The notes under the pieces: generated by a model
Databases searched by the model: none
Told to the model about the DNA's origin: nothing
The model's input: the letters and a program-made list of their open reading frames with translations, nothing else
NCBI RefSeq assembly: GCF_901709675.1
Contig: NC_051104.1
Coordinates: 2,171,001-2,235,000 of the forward strand
Direction of reading: 5' to 3'
DNA length: 64,000 bases
Origin: Syngnathus acus
Lineage: Eukaryota; Chordata; Actinopteri; Syngnathiformes; Syngnathidae
In this document: piece by piece, positions 1 to 13,300 of the stretch
Layout of the letters: every line of letters begins with the position of its first letter
Position numbering within the stretch: the stretch's first letter is position 1
Translations under genes and position numbers: made by a program

Positions 1-1
1 C

Positions 2-3000
2 ATTTTCTATACCGCAGTTGATGAAAAAAGGCAGACTGAGGTAACGTTCATAGATTTGCCAGTTGTGAAGAAAAACGTTCCTGCACCACAAGAGGTCCTC
101 GTTGAAAATCTTAATGCACAAGTTGAAGAAACTCAAATAGAGAGCCATGTTCAAGAAATGTTAACAGTGGAGTACTGTAGTCAATCAGGAAATGGAAAAT
201 GTGTATCTGAAACTCAATCACTTTTAATGAAACCTACACCACCAGAGGTCATGGTTGACCAGTTAACTGTTGAGCGTCAAGTTGAAGAGTTCCGTGGAAC
301 CCCAAATAGTCAGACCGAAGAAATGAATCCAGTTTTAATGGAGTCTGTTCAAAGCTCAGTATGTCCTGTTGAAGACCATATATTAGCATCGCCTTCACTT
401 TCACAAAAAACTGAAAACACTCCAAAAGAAGCCCTTAGCAACTGTTTTGTTGCAGAGAGCCACGTTGAAGAACATCAACTGGTGTCCAATGAAAAAAATC
501 AAACAGAACTGGAGGCTGGTAAAAACATTGAAAGTCATGTTGAAGAGTTGTCTCTTTCACAAAGAAGTGAACCAAAGCCACAGATGGCCCTCATAGACAG
601 TTTAGAGGAACATCAAGAGGTCCTCGGAGATTGTTTTCATGCAGAAAGTCAGATTGAGAAGAAGCATATGGAATCTGATAATAGAATCATCTCAAATCCC
701 TTTGAACAAAAGCAGGAGCAAGTCAACAAAAGCATCAACACAGCTGAGGTGTCGACACCTCACTGTGAGTCGGCCGGCAAGCAAAACAGCACAATGGAGA
801 TGCCCCGTCAACATGTCATCATCTCGCAGCTGCAGACAGATGTGGAAACGCCATCGAAGGGAAGATTAACCGCTACGTTGCTTCAGGAGGAAATCAATAA
901 TCACTCCAGCCAAAATGACAATGAAGACTTGAAAATTTTTAATGCAGAAACGGTGCCAAAGGCAAACGTCCAGGAGAGCCCTGAAGTTAGCGATTGCACC
1001 ACTGCTGTTACACAAAAAGCTTTAGCTCCTGCAAATTTCAAGACCAGTGGAACCGAAGAACTCAAAACTGTTATGGATGAATCAGAAGAAGCACACGAGA
1101 GAGTCGAGGTGAACAAAATTCAAAATTTCAATGTTTGTGACTATGAAAACAAGTTAAATTTGGACTCTGTAGCTACACCTGTGAGTCCAACTGACCTCCA
1201 AATTCAAAGCACTGAAGAATCGGAAAATCAAAAAAGTCAAGCAGAACCAACAGCAGACACAATGTCTTCTGAAGTTCTCGTCGAAGAAAACCCGGAGGAT
1301 GCAAAATTACTTGACGCTCCTGAAAATCAGGCAGAAGTATCCGAAGACATGGAGTATGAAGATTCTGGTGTTCAAGAGAATCAGACTGCATTATCAACAA
1401 AGACTTCTTATGAGACACAAAAATTGGAAAGTGAAATGGTGGAAACCTCAAACTTGGAAATACATCATGAAACGGAGTTGCTACATGAGACAACAAATCA
1501 TTCAAGTAGAAATGACATGGTGAAGAATCTTGAGCATGCAACAGCATCAGCCCCAGTGGAGCAAGAGGTCGCAGAACATATGCTGATCGTATGTGAAAGT
1601 GAAACGGGTCCTGATTTGACTGCAAATGGCAGTCATGGTAACAAGGGTACCACACAGTGTGTCACAGAAGTAGAAATGGTAGCAGAAGAAGACGACACGA
1701 ATAAGAAGGTCAGCGAATCGACAGTTATCGTCTCAATCTTGGGGAACAATAAGGTCACCGAATTCATCACCAGTGATTCGAATGCTTCCGTAAACCAACC
1801 AGAGATGGACAATCCAGCAACACCGGATTGTATCTCAATTCCAACTTCTCCTGAGGAAATACAAGTGCAGAATGAAGACCTTGCTGAAGTTCAACTCAAG
1901 CATGCGGTACCAGAAATGGCAAACACTTCGAATGCAGTGACAAGTGTCATTCAAGGTGAGGAGGCGGCTGAAGTTGGCCTTGATCACATTGTTTTGAATG
2001 AATCTCTTCATTCTTTATTAGAAGAGGAGACGGGTTGCCAAGATGATGAAGCTACTGCAAAGACAGACGGCTATCATGACACTGTCGAAGAAACAGCTGG
2101 AAATACTGAAGTTTTAGTTTTTGCCCAACCAACTGACACTGCTCCTGTACCCACTATTTCAGAAGAGCTGAGCGATGCAATAAGTCAATCACAAGTTGAA
2201 AACCAGATAGTGTACGAGCCTATTAGTAGCCCAGAGAGTATTGAAGATGCAGATGCTGCTATGGCACCGGAGAAGCAAGTTTTGGTCTCTTTTGCGAACA
2301 TATCAAGTATTCAAGACACGAAGGACGACTTGCCCAATGAATTCATGGAGGCCAGTCATTTCCAACTGGAAAATGAGCATATGGCTAAAGAAGAAGGATC
2401 AGTGGGCCAGAAAGCACTTGAAATGGTGATGGTCCCACTGACAACCATTTTTTCTGAGACTCGTGCAGAGGAAGAATCGGCAATGTCTTTACCGGTTGAA
2501 GATTTGGTGCCTTCGGAGGATGTGCCAAGTACTCAACACATGATGGAGGAAAGTAAGGCTAGTCCATTGCCAGTGGAAAATGACGAAAAACCGACAGACG
2601 ACCATGCAGCAATTGAAATGGACGTACAACAGACCATCAAAGTACCAGGTCCAGACAGTAGTCCAGATAGTGACAAAGATGGGGATGCTGCCGTGGCTTT
2701 GGAGAAGCAATATTTGGCATCAGACGAGGAGGTACAAAGTACTCAAGACAAGGCTAGTTATTTGCACCCGGATAATAGCAGTACCACTAAAGAACAACGG
2801 ACAGACAACCAAACCTCAGTCGAAATGGAGGAAGTACAATTGACCACCACTGTCCCAGAGCATAAAGGAGATGCCACCACTGATTTGGAGAAGCAGGACT
2901 TGCTGTCTTTACAGGAAGTACCAAGTATTCAAGACAAAATGGACACACTCATGAATGAAAGCGCAGAAGCTAGTCATTTGCAAGTGGAAAATAATGAAAG

Positions 3001-6000
3001 TGCTAAAGAAGAACAGACAGATGGCCAAGCAGCAATTGAAATGGAGAAACACCACACTATCCCAGTTCAGCAAAGTTGTCCAGATAGCAACAAAGATGGC
3101 GAAGTTGCCGTGGCTTTGGAGAAGCAAGTCTTAGTGTCTTCGGACGATCTACCATGTAATCAAGTAATAAAGGAGGACTTGTGTCCGAATGAAAGTGAAG
3201 AGACTCATCGTTTGCAACTAAAAAACAAGACAACTGCAGACGAATGGACAGTCCAAGCAGTAGTTGAAATGCAGGTCGAAAATACAACTAACATTTCAGA
3301 GACTTGTCCACAGAGTAACCGAGCTGGAGATGTTGTCCTGGGTTTAGAGAAGAAAGAATTTGTGTCTTTAGACATGGAGGGCAACTTGCAACTGGTAAAT
3401 GAGAAACCTGCTGAAGAAGAACAGACAAATTGCCAAGCAGCTTTTGAAATAGGTGTGCAAGAGACCTCCACAGTTCCAGAGACTAATCTAGAGAGAAACA
3501 ACAATGGAGATGGTGCTTTGGCTTTGAATAAGGAAGATTTGGTGTCCTCAGAGGATTTATCAAGTATCCAACATGTGAAAGATGACTTGCATTTGGAAAA
3601 CGAGACATCTAATGAAGAACCAACAGATGGTAGTGTGGTTGTCGCAGATGTTTCTCAACACTTGCAGGATGATCTTCCTGCTGTGGACCTGCCACATGAT
3701 ACATCTGACGAATATGTAATTCTCAAGCCAGTCTCAGATAGCAACATTCACTTAGATATTGTCTCCCAAGCTGCTGTCGCGTCAGGTCTGTCTGACCCCA
3801 GTTTGGTGAACCAGGTGGATCCAAATTCTACCTTTGACGCAATAAATGGACCTCAACAGACCTGCCTTTTGAAGACTGAAGAGCCACCCCCTGATGTCAA
3901 AGTTGATTCAGTGATACCTTCAAGTGAAGAGGCAAAAGATTTACCTGCACCACCTTCAGAAGAACCTTTTGAGTCAACTCCAGACAACTTCCTTCAACCA
4001 CCATCTGTCATGGTTGAAACGACCAACTCTAAACCTCAAGATGAAAATGTTGTGGCGACAGAGGACAGCGGGGAAAACGTTGCCCTCCAGGAATTGCAAA
4101 TTCTGGAGGACATGGAGATCGGACATGAGATCGTTGTGGTTGAGGTTGCGAACGAAGAAGACCCTGACGTGACGATAATAGACAAAGCCGACACTCAAAC
4201 GCCTTCTCTTCAAAAGGCAGTGGAAAAGACTGAAAATGAAAATGTATTGAAGACCAACAATTCCTTTTTAAAGCCCGACATTGACACCGAAATACTTCTT
4301 GAGAAACCCAAGAAGCAAGAAATGAACACCCAGGCCAGAACCAAAGCGCGTCTGGCTGCTCTGGCAGAGCAGAAAGCGGCCGCTATGAAGAGGACGGCCA
4401 ACCGGCAGCAGCTCAACCTTTTAGCCTTGTGTCAGGAAATTGCTGAGGACATAGCCACAGACAGCACGCTGTTAAAGAGGATTGAAGAGGAAAAACAAGC
4501 AGCGGCCAAAAGCGAAGCTGCCAAGAAGGAAAATCCACCTATGAGCACGCAGGAACTGGCCCTTGTTGACGTCAAGCCTCCTGCTGAACCCGAAAGCTCC
4601 TCAGCGCAGAGGCCCCCTGCTGAGGAGCCCCCTGCGGCGCAGCCTGCCAGTGCTGAATCCAAGCTGGCAGAGGATCCGCCAAAGAGGCGTTTCTTTGTCT
4701 CCCAAGTTTCCGTGCCTCTGAAGGCCCACGAGAAGAAGAAGCTAACACGATATCAAAGATTAAGACAGGTAGAACTGCAAAGGGAGAAGATGTCATGGGC
4801 GCGCATGAAGAAAATGAAGTCTGACCAGGCAAATCAACTGTTCTCTGACATGGACTGGCAAGCTTCGATGTTACCACCTGCTCTGTTTTCCATCAATGCC
4901 ATGACCACTGACCCTGCACCCAAAACCAGTTCGGCCCCCCTTCCAACTCCCACCTTAAGTAGCAAACCGGCATCCCCCAAGCCAGAAGCTCCTGAGTCTC
5001 TCAAGAGTGAAACTAAAGAACCCATAGCGGATGCCCCCAAGACTGAACCAGAAATCAAAACAGAACCCCCAAAAACAGAAAGTCCTCCGACTGAACCTCC
5101 TAAAGCCGAAATCACGAGAGTAACACGGCAAAGCAGTAAGGCTCAGACCCCTCAGGTCACCCCTCCAAATCCCACCCCAAAAGTCACCAGGTCGTCCACC
5201 AGGAGGTCTCTGCCGGCTGTACCCCCACCCATGCCCAACGGACTTAAGGCGTCAAAACCACAGCCTGTCGAGTACAAGCCATACAAACCGCGTCCCAGGT
5301 ATTCACCTGATGATTTTGAACTTGATGATGACCCGTTACCGACGCCTCCAAAGAGGGTTAATCCTCTACCTAGGCTTAACCAGTCTCCCAGTCAGTCACA
5401 TCCACTGGCCCAGTTGAAAGCCACACTTCAGCAATCCAGCCAGGCAAAACTTAAACACTCAACCACCTCTGCTGGACAGATTTCATCACCATGTCAATCA
5501 AAGCCCACCATTCCAACCTCAGCTCAGTCCAAACCCACCTGTTCTCCCGGTCCACACCTTCCCGTTACCTCAAGTGCCCAGTCAAAAACATCTGTCACCT
5601 CTGCTCCCGCCAAACCGTCACCCTCAGATGCGGTTCTGAAATCGAAACCCGCTTTGGCTGTGACTCAGGCTGTGTCGGTTTCACCTCAACTAAAAACAGC
5701 TGGCCTTGCCCCAGCTCAGACCAACCAGTCAGTGGCTTCAAACACATCCCAGATGAAGCCTGGCAGTCCTCCAGCTGATGGAGTTGCAGGTCATGCCAAA
5801 ACCCTCCAGGCTCTGCCAGCAACAGACAAGGAAAGCAAGGTAACAACTTTTGATCATTTTCATATTCAAAAGTCAAAAATCTTTGGTGGTACTTGATTTA
5901 ACAAAAACAAAAATGGCTATTTTTCTAGGCTACTGCTGCTTCAAGTCCACCTAAAAGCCCCCCTCCTCCTGCAGGTCTGAATTTTTAAAAATGACTTGTT

Positions 6001-7586
6001 CCCTACTTCTTCAAAAATTTTGTGGCGTACAATAATCACTGTTTTTCCCAAAGTTGCTGATCAGTGCCAAAAGACCGATACCTCCAAGACAGTCCAGGAT
6101 GGGCATGCATCAGAAACATCCTGTCAAAAGTAAGTCCTGTACTATTTTCCCTCATAACAACTGCAAACTGTATTCATTTTTTTTTTTTTTTCTTTTCAGC
6201 GGTGCAGTGAAGCAGAAAGACAAAGCCACTCTGCAAAGAGAAGTGAGGAAACTTAAGGAGGCGGACAAAGATGACAGCCAAACTATTATTGTGAGTAAAG
6301 GAGAGAAAGAATTTCTCCTCCAGTCAATGCGTAGAGATGTAATCTTGCGTTTTTGTCTGTGTACCACAGGATGCAGGACAGAAGCACTTTGGAGCTGTGG
6401 CCTGCAGCGTATGCGGGATGCTGTACTCTGCCGCCAACCCCGAGGACGAATCACAGCATTTGCTCTTCCACAACCAATTCATCAGCGCCGTAAAATATGT
6501 GGTAAGTGGATGGAGATTTTTTTCCATAATTTAGCTCATCTTGTAATACGCTGAGAGACTTTGTCATGTTTATTGTGATTGCCAGGGCTGGAAAAAGGAG
6601 AGGATCCTGGGAGAATTTCCCGACGGCAAAATCATCCTGGTTCTGCCTGATGATCCCAAATATGCTCTCAAGAAGGTTGGAAAAGCTTTCCTTGCCATCA
6701 TATCTTGTGCAACGCACTAAACTTGCCGCCATTTGCAGCCCCGCAAGATTAATTTTTGCAGCCCCAAAATGGCAGATTTTTGTTTATGCTGTGCTTAAAT
6801 TATCCACCAAGCAAACTTGCTCTCCATTACCCTGTGTGTAAAGTCACCAATGACAGTCTGTTGCCGCTCAGGTGGAAGAGATAAGGGAGATGGTGGACAA
6901 TGATCTCGGCTTCAAGCAGGTGGGTACAAAGTGTCCCTCCCAGACGAAAACCTTCCTCTTCATCACCAACGACAAGAAAGTGGCGGGATGCCTCATAGCC
7001 GAGCACATCAACGAGGTGAGTCCGCCGTGACGCCGGCAGAATGCTCGCCGCTCTTACGTCACCGCGTGCTTGGGTGCTCCGCGCAGGGCTACAGGGTGAT
7101 CGAGGAGCCCCAGCCAGAGGGCTCGGAGGGGGAGAAGCTGATGTTTGAGCGGCAGAGGGCGTGGTGCTGCTCCACCACGGCCGAGCCGGCGCTGTGCGGG
7201 ATCAGCCGCATTTGGGTGGTGAGCATGATGAGACGCCAAGCCATCGCCTCGCGTTTGGTCGAGTGCCTCAGGTCGGTACCACCCTTGCTATCCTTCAACT
7301 CTCAAATTGTTCCCATTTCTGTCACTGGGTGTCAAGTAAAAACATGGCTCAAAGTGACCCACAACATAACAGCCTGTGAATCCACTTCAAAGCCGCTTCC
7401 GTTCTTTCTTTGCACAGGAACAACTTCATCTTCGGTTCGTACCTGAGCAAAGATGAGATCGCCTTCTCGGACCCAACGCCCGACGGCAAGCTCTTCGCCA
7501 CTCACTACTTTGGCACCTCGCAGTTTTTGGTGTACAACTTTGTCAGTGGCACGCACCCGAACCAGCCCAAAAGTGACTCGGTATGA
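2..7586 (+). CDS. esco1: ESCO1-type N-acetyltransferase, 5'-truncated by the window edge
   Basis: Eco1/ESCO proteins acetylate the cohesin subunit SMC3 in the nucleus to establish sister-chromatid cohesion. The frame is open to the left edge, so the true start is outside. Exons: 2-5839, 5929-5974, 6054-6129, 6200-6290, 6370-6501, 6586-6675, 6872-7015, 7087-7271, 7418-7586 (TGA). All phases join, giving 2,256 visible residues. The C-terminal core carries the family CCHH zinc finger (CSVCG..., QHLLFH; exon 6370-6501). It continues into the acetyltransferase fold with [16 protein letters not shown], the CoA-loop motif MRRQAIAS and the terminal [21 protein letters not shown]. The first exon is enormous, acidic and repetitive; its end is basic and proline-rich. 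I do not recognise that part, and human ESCO1 is only about 840 residues. The core is certain to family; esco1 rather than esco2 is inferred from the long N-terminus. Confidence 0.85.
2250..3640 (+). repeat. Degenerate coding tandem repeat inside the giant esco1 exon
   Basis: About seven diverged copies of a unit of roughly 180-235 nt (60-78 residues) follow one another. Each carries a core like [21 protein letters not shown], then an acidic stretch with LxxEN, KEEQTDxQAAIEM and a TIxVPE-like end. Cores start near 2250, 2485, 2685, 2870, 3101, 3330 and 3511. The reading frame is preserved throughout, so the repeat was amplified or kept as coding sequence. No catalytic or structured domain is visible; the composition suggests a disordered acidic region. 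Confidence 0.75.
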
Positions 7587-8834
7587 CGGTCGAGCCCGGA
7601 GGCGACGCCGGGAGTGGTCACCCCCTCGGCAAAAAACGTCTGATCCACCTCCGTTTTTTCTCCCCACAAAATGGACACGCACGTGCGCCTTGGTTCCAAT
7701 CTCAGGGTGAACAAATTCACACTTGATGTACAAAAATTTGATTTCTTTTCAAGCGACATCCGGTGGAAACTACCAAGGAGTATTGGGGCAACCCTGAAAA
7801 GAAAATAATTATCACACTACAAGATTCAAGGCGTAATTCAGGGCGAGAATAAAATTGAATATTTTCAAGCTAAAACTACCGTGTATTAAGTTTTATCTTG
7901 AAAATAATACAAGGAAAACAGACAAATCTATTCTCAGATTACCTCCTTAATATCAAATATGTACACCTCAAATGTACTACTTGTTTTCTCAAATTTGACT
8001 TTGATATGACTAAACTGAAAAAAAACATCTATCTCAAAAATATGCACCTATTTTGTTCAAAAATAACGACTTGAAAATATACAACTTTTTATCTTTAAAA
8101 TGTACAGCCCAATTTATTTTAGTTTCAATCAGAAAAATGTACAACTTTTTATCTTGAAAAGTAGACTAGCTCGAAAAGGATTTTTCTTTTTTTTTTATCT
8201 TGAAAATATACAAGTTTATTCTCGTAATACGATTTTGTTCTTGAAAATATTACCGTGTTTTTCTTTTGAAAATAAATGACTTTAATCTTGTAGATTTTTT
8301 CCCCAGTGAAGCCCTAAAACTACTTCAGATAAAATGAGTCATGTCCCTTTTATTATGATTATGATTACTGTTTTACATTTTTATTCGTGTGCGTTAACAT
8401 ATGCAATCAAGTGCATGGTGTTTTCCCATCAATGGCTGCTCACTTTTTAAACCTTTTTTCCACCTCCATCATAGTTCGTCACAACATTTCACACTAACAT
8501 TTTTACAACCAAATATCTGAAGAAGAATTGTTTAGAAGTGTAGCTGGGGCTATTTTTTCAAATATTTTTTAGACGACATTACTTGTTATTCCAAACTGAG
8601 CCATATACTGTCCGCTGTTAAAGCGACGAGGCATTGTAACCCAAACGATTTTTTTTTTTACCTCCCCCTCAACACAACGGTTTGTCCATTACGCTTTGAT
8701 GTTGTGCCTGAATTTAAGTGGCTTACTTTATTTTTCCCTAGTGCTCAGTATCATTATCCTTTTCCTTGATAACTTACACTGTACCATATAAAATGGGTAT
8801 GTAGATAAACACGCACTATAACATTTGTAATAAA
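7587..8834 (+). other. esco1 3' UTR with polyadenylation signal
   Basis: No coding sequence is seen after the TGA at 7584-7586. The first clear AATAAA on this strand at a plausible end is at 8829-8834, so the 3' UTR would be about 1.25 kb. The segment is AT-rich and contains the degenerate repeat at 7840-8300. Confidence 0.45.
7840..8300. repeat. AT-rich degenerate minisatellite
   Basis: Diverged copies of a short unit, roughly CTTGAAAATATACAACTTTT with a TTTATCTTG spacer, recur about every 30-60 nt, clearest at 8075-8100, 8135-8160, 8195-8230 and 8235-8270. The stretch TTATTCTCGTAATACGA near 8217-8233 resembles a CTCGTAAT-type satellite common in fish genomes; that assignment is from memory. 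Confidence 0.5.
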
Positions 8835-10347
8835 CAATGTGGGAAGTCTTCAAGGCTCTTTACCCCCCTTCTGCGTATGAATTTATGCATAGATGAGATA
8901 TATTAAAAAAATATATATTTAAACAATAAACTAAATGCATTGCAGCCTATGCCTGCTCTCTTTCCAGGGACGCAGAGAAGACCTGCATGATCAGTGACAC
9001 CTAGTGGCCGGTTGTATAAACGCCCCCCCCCGCAAGCATTTAGTGAGCAAGAATAACTTCTGTGTTCTGTTTTTCTTCTTTTAAGGTGCATTCCTCCACG
9101 CTCCTGTCACAACACGGACCAACTCAACACTCGCACAAAAAACTTGGAACAACAAAAACACTTCCTCAAGCGAGGAAAGATGATAGCAATCAGGCCGGGT
9201 TGAAAAACAACCAAGGTATCCAAACGGCGCACCTTGATTATTTGTCTGTGGGGAGTGACTTTGGTATTCACACATGGTAAATGATGCAAGGGCATACATG
9301 TGGAAATTGTTTTTTTTTTATTATTTCACTGCAAGAGTTTAAAGACACAAAGACACAGCTGCCACGTTTTCAACCAGTAAAACCGTTCTTTTGAGAACAC
9401 GATTCAGCTAAGCACAATGTTAAATAACACTTCAAAGTCGGGGACACACATACAGATAATTGGGCTAAATTTGAGTATTTTTCCTCCTATGTGACAAAAG
9501 TCAATAGCCAATCTCCAAGGTGTTTCTTCTACAACTACTATTCCTTCTTTGTGTTCCTCTCGCAGCTTAATTTTGGTTCTGCGCTTGGCGAGGTTAGGAG
9601 CATGGCGTGCTGCCTTAGTCATCTGGAGTACACCACATACACCTAAAACAGTAAGTACATCCATGGCGATTTATTTGGGAGGAGTTTATCACGTTTAAAA
9701 ACCTAAATGTCCAAAATCAATATATGTGAACCACCGCTTTGCAAACTACGACGTACGAAAAACTCACTGTACAGTGTGACCCGAACCTTGGGTCAAATAA
9801 TAGCTGCACCTTTCGTGACATCTGACACATGCTGGGACTTGATCTGTCCTAAGAGCTTTAAAAACAGATTACGCTAATTCTTCCCACAGCTTCTGTCCTG
9901 ATGACGGACAAAACCAGTCAACAAAAACAAAACAAAATACACGCCTGTAGTTACACGGGCTGCACTCAGGTGACAGTTCGATTCACATTTGGTAACGTAA
10001 GGGAAGTAAATGTTCATCTTGTGTAAACAGGAAGACATTTATAAAAATTCTTCCAAATATGAAATATGGTCATTTAAACAAAGTACGCAAAAATAAAATC
10101 ATATCAATTGTTCTTTTAAGAAAATAAAAGATGCAGGCAATTACAATGGTTTGAAATTTTCAAATGTATCGTTACACTTCTTATCCCTCGGCTAAAATTT
10201 TCCATGTAAAATCTCTGCATGCTTTTGTATTGATGAAATTACTCATTAAATCACAATACCAAACGGAGAACACCAAAGTGAAATTATTGTTCATGCCAAG
10301 GCTATGGCAACATTCAAAAACATAGGCACCAAAGATGAGTCATTCTT
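8835..10347. other. Convergent intergenic region, includes the probable rp1 3' UTR
   Basis: esco1 and rp1 run tail to tail here. I see no supported coding exon on either strand. A TTTATT near 9317-9322 reads as AATAAA on the minus strand and is a plausible rp1 polyadenylation signal, giving a 3' UTR of about 1 kb. The rest is AT-rich unique-looking sequence. Confidence 0.4.
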
Positions 10348-13300
10348 TCACAAGATGGGACAGTTTTCACCGCAGAAGTTATATAACACGTCCAACACGT
10401 CGGGTTCCTGGAGGCTTTGGTTCACCGTGCCGTGTCCTTTCTTGGGCTGCGTCACCACCACTGCCTCGCCGTCCGCCGGAAGCACCGCCAACGGGTGTAC
10501 CTTGTTGTCCGCCATCCCGACAGCAGAACCGTTTCTCATTTTGGCACCACTCTCCGATTTCGCTTCCAGGACGCTCTGTTCATCTTGACACACCTCTGAG
10601 TCGCTGGTATGCGGCAAAGAGAAGTAGGTGCACCTTTTGGACTTTTTATGCTCTTCTGGTTCTGACGTGGTGCTGAAAAGAGAGTAGGGGGTGTCGTCTT
10701 GCGTGTCTTCGCAGCCGTCCTCATCTTGGGCGGAGTTGACCAGGTTTGTGTTGATTCCCGTCGGGTCGGAAATGGATTTCCGGATGAGAGCGTTCTCTCT
10801 GATCAGCCATCGTCCCTCGTCGATGGGAACGCTGTCACCGGGACCGACTTGCGCGTTGAAAGCGATGCAACGCGTGGCCTCGGTCAAGGTGTCCAACGCG
10901 CTGGTGGAGTTAAAGTACGACAACTCAGATGGCGCTTTGCATCTTGCTGTGTGAAAAGGCAAGAAAGTATCGGAGTGCTTCTTTTTGGTTCTAGGGGCCG
11001 ACGGGGGCCTCTCTTGAGCTTTAGTCTTCCCGTAAAGCCTTTCGATGGTTCTCCTCACGAAGCCTTTGCTGATGGATTTCCGCACTGGATCTTCTTCACT
11101 GCTTGACTGCTCACTTAATATTTGTGTCTGATAGCCGTCTTTTTCGGACGTCTCAGAAGGCAGCGCTGCGTTCAGGCTCTGCTTTGCATTCATGGCAAAA
11201 CTCTTTGCCAGGAACATTTCACGGATGCTCTTGACCCTGTTGCCTTCAGGCTCCACGGTTACCACGCTGCTTGAGTCGTAGCTGAAGGATAGTGACGACT
11301 GCGGGGCCGAGCGGCTGCACTGCTGAAATGTTTCAATGGACTCTTCGGACAACAGCGAGAGCTTTTTGGCGTGATCTTTGTTATACTGTTTTTTCTGGGC
11401 ATCAGCAACCTGCTTCTCCAGAAGACTCACCCGGACCGCGACAGGCTGGGAAGTCTCTTCGTCGAACAGGTCTTTGGTCCCCTCCACCGTCTCACATTTT
11501 GTGTCGGTCACAGGGGCTTGGTATTTTGGTAAATAGCTTTGTTCCTCCTCTGAGCCTGGTACCTTCTCATAGATGCTCAATTCTTCTTCAGCCGAGCTTC
11601 GTATTTGCTCATTTTCAAGCGCGGATGACTCCGCATGGTCGTCACGACTCAGGTCATTGCCACTGTCGTCATCGGCCAGATCCCGAGGACGGTCTCTCTT
11701 TGGATCCTGCATCTCGATTGTGAGTTCTTCTTTATTCTCTTCATCCTGTCCAGATATTCTTTCCTGTATGATAATATTCAAGCCCTTTTCTTCATCCAGA
11801 CTTTGCATTTTGTCTTTGGTCTCTGGTTGTGCTGTTTCTGAACTTGCCCTCCTGCTAGGATTCAATTCCACATAACAGCCATCTTCTTGTGGTTTATTCT
11901 CGTGTTCCTCTTCCAAACATTGTTCCACGACTGAATGTGATCCGAGGTCCGGGTTCAGTTCCTGCTGCCTTTCATCATCATATGCCAACTCGTCATTGTG
12001 TTCCCCCATCCCAGAACTGCAACCCTCAGAATTTGCCTTCAGCTTCTCTTGACCGGTGCTGCTACAACCAACTGATAGAGACACGAGTTCTTCTTTAATT
12101 ATTTTGGGTACGTCAAGACTTTCAATGAGGTCATCAATGGCGTTTTCCTCTTGATATGCGTCTGCGAGCTCCTGGAAGTCCCTCCAGCTGTCAAGAAGCT
12201 GCCTCGAGCACGACTTACATAAAGCCGACAGTCTGTCTTCAAACAGGTGGGAGTTCTCCATGCTAGCGATTTCCTTCAGGGATTCGATCATTCTCAAAGC
12301 ATCAGCGCAGCTCACGTCGTTCGCCTTCACCTGGTCCACATTCAGGTTGGCAATGCTGTCTTTAAGAGCCACGATGGACAAAAATGCCAGGAGGACTTTG
12401 GCCGAGGAGCCAAACGTGGAGGCCACATGGGAGGAGAAGTCTGGCACACTGTTGGTCATTTCCAAGCTCGATGGACTTTGAGCGACATACCGGATGGACT
12501 TGATGGAGCAGCAAACGCTCTCAAGGACAGTTTCCATGTTTGGCTGGTCAACGATGTTTGGCAGATTTACTTTTGTGTCAGTTGTGGATTTTTCTTGATC
12601 TTGCATTTGAAGCTCATCACTTGGTTTAGCAGTTTCAGCAGTACGTACTGATGGTTTTACGGCCTCCAGAGAGTTCATCTGCTTTCTCTGGGATTGTGTT
12701 TTTCTTATACCTGCAGCCTCCGAGTCTGATGACAAATTTCTGGGGAGCGTCCTTTTGGAGGTTTCTCTGACTGGAGGCAATTCTTGGTCCATCGATTTGG
12801 AATGTGTCATCTGTTTGCTTTGTTTTGATTTGGGCAACGTCTGCCTTTTCTTTGGCAAGGGGCTGACATTCGCTGATGTTTTCTTGACCCCTGGATGGCG
12901 TTGTAATGATTGGGACCTTTTGGATTGTGATTTTGGACTGCCCATGATTTGTAATGGGAGATTATTCGGAGATGTTAGAACCTCACTTGATGGCATACTG
13001 AACGAGGACAGCCTCTCTTCTGAGGGAAGACTTTTTGGAGACGCAGAAGAGTTGCTGTTTGCATCTGAGAATGATTGCTGTTGCTCTTCATTGTTACATA
13101 CGGTAAATTTATCCATACAAGATTTTCTTAGGGACATTTTCCTTTCCAGAGACACATTGCTGACCAAAGGTGCCCTTTTGATAGACGCAGATCTTGATAA
13201 GGTTTCTTCCTCCTTTGAAACCACGGCTTCCATCATTTGAGTGATTCTCATGACATGCTGGGCGTGCGGTAAAGCCTGGGCAGATGGCGGAGGATTATCT

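Noticed and set aside
5840-5896. The last 18 codons of the giant esco1 frame
   Set aside because: A donor at 5840 followed by an in-phase exon chain shows this part is intron.
9404-9664. Minus-strand frame tested as a missing rp1 C-terminal exon
   Set aside because: Its translation shows no resemblance to the human RP1 tail and no fitting donor exists before the rp1 stop.
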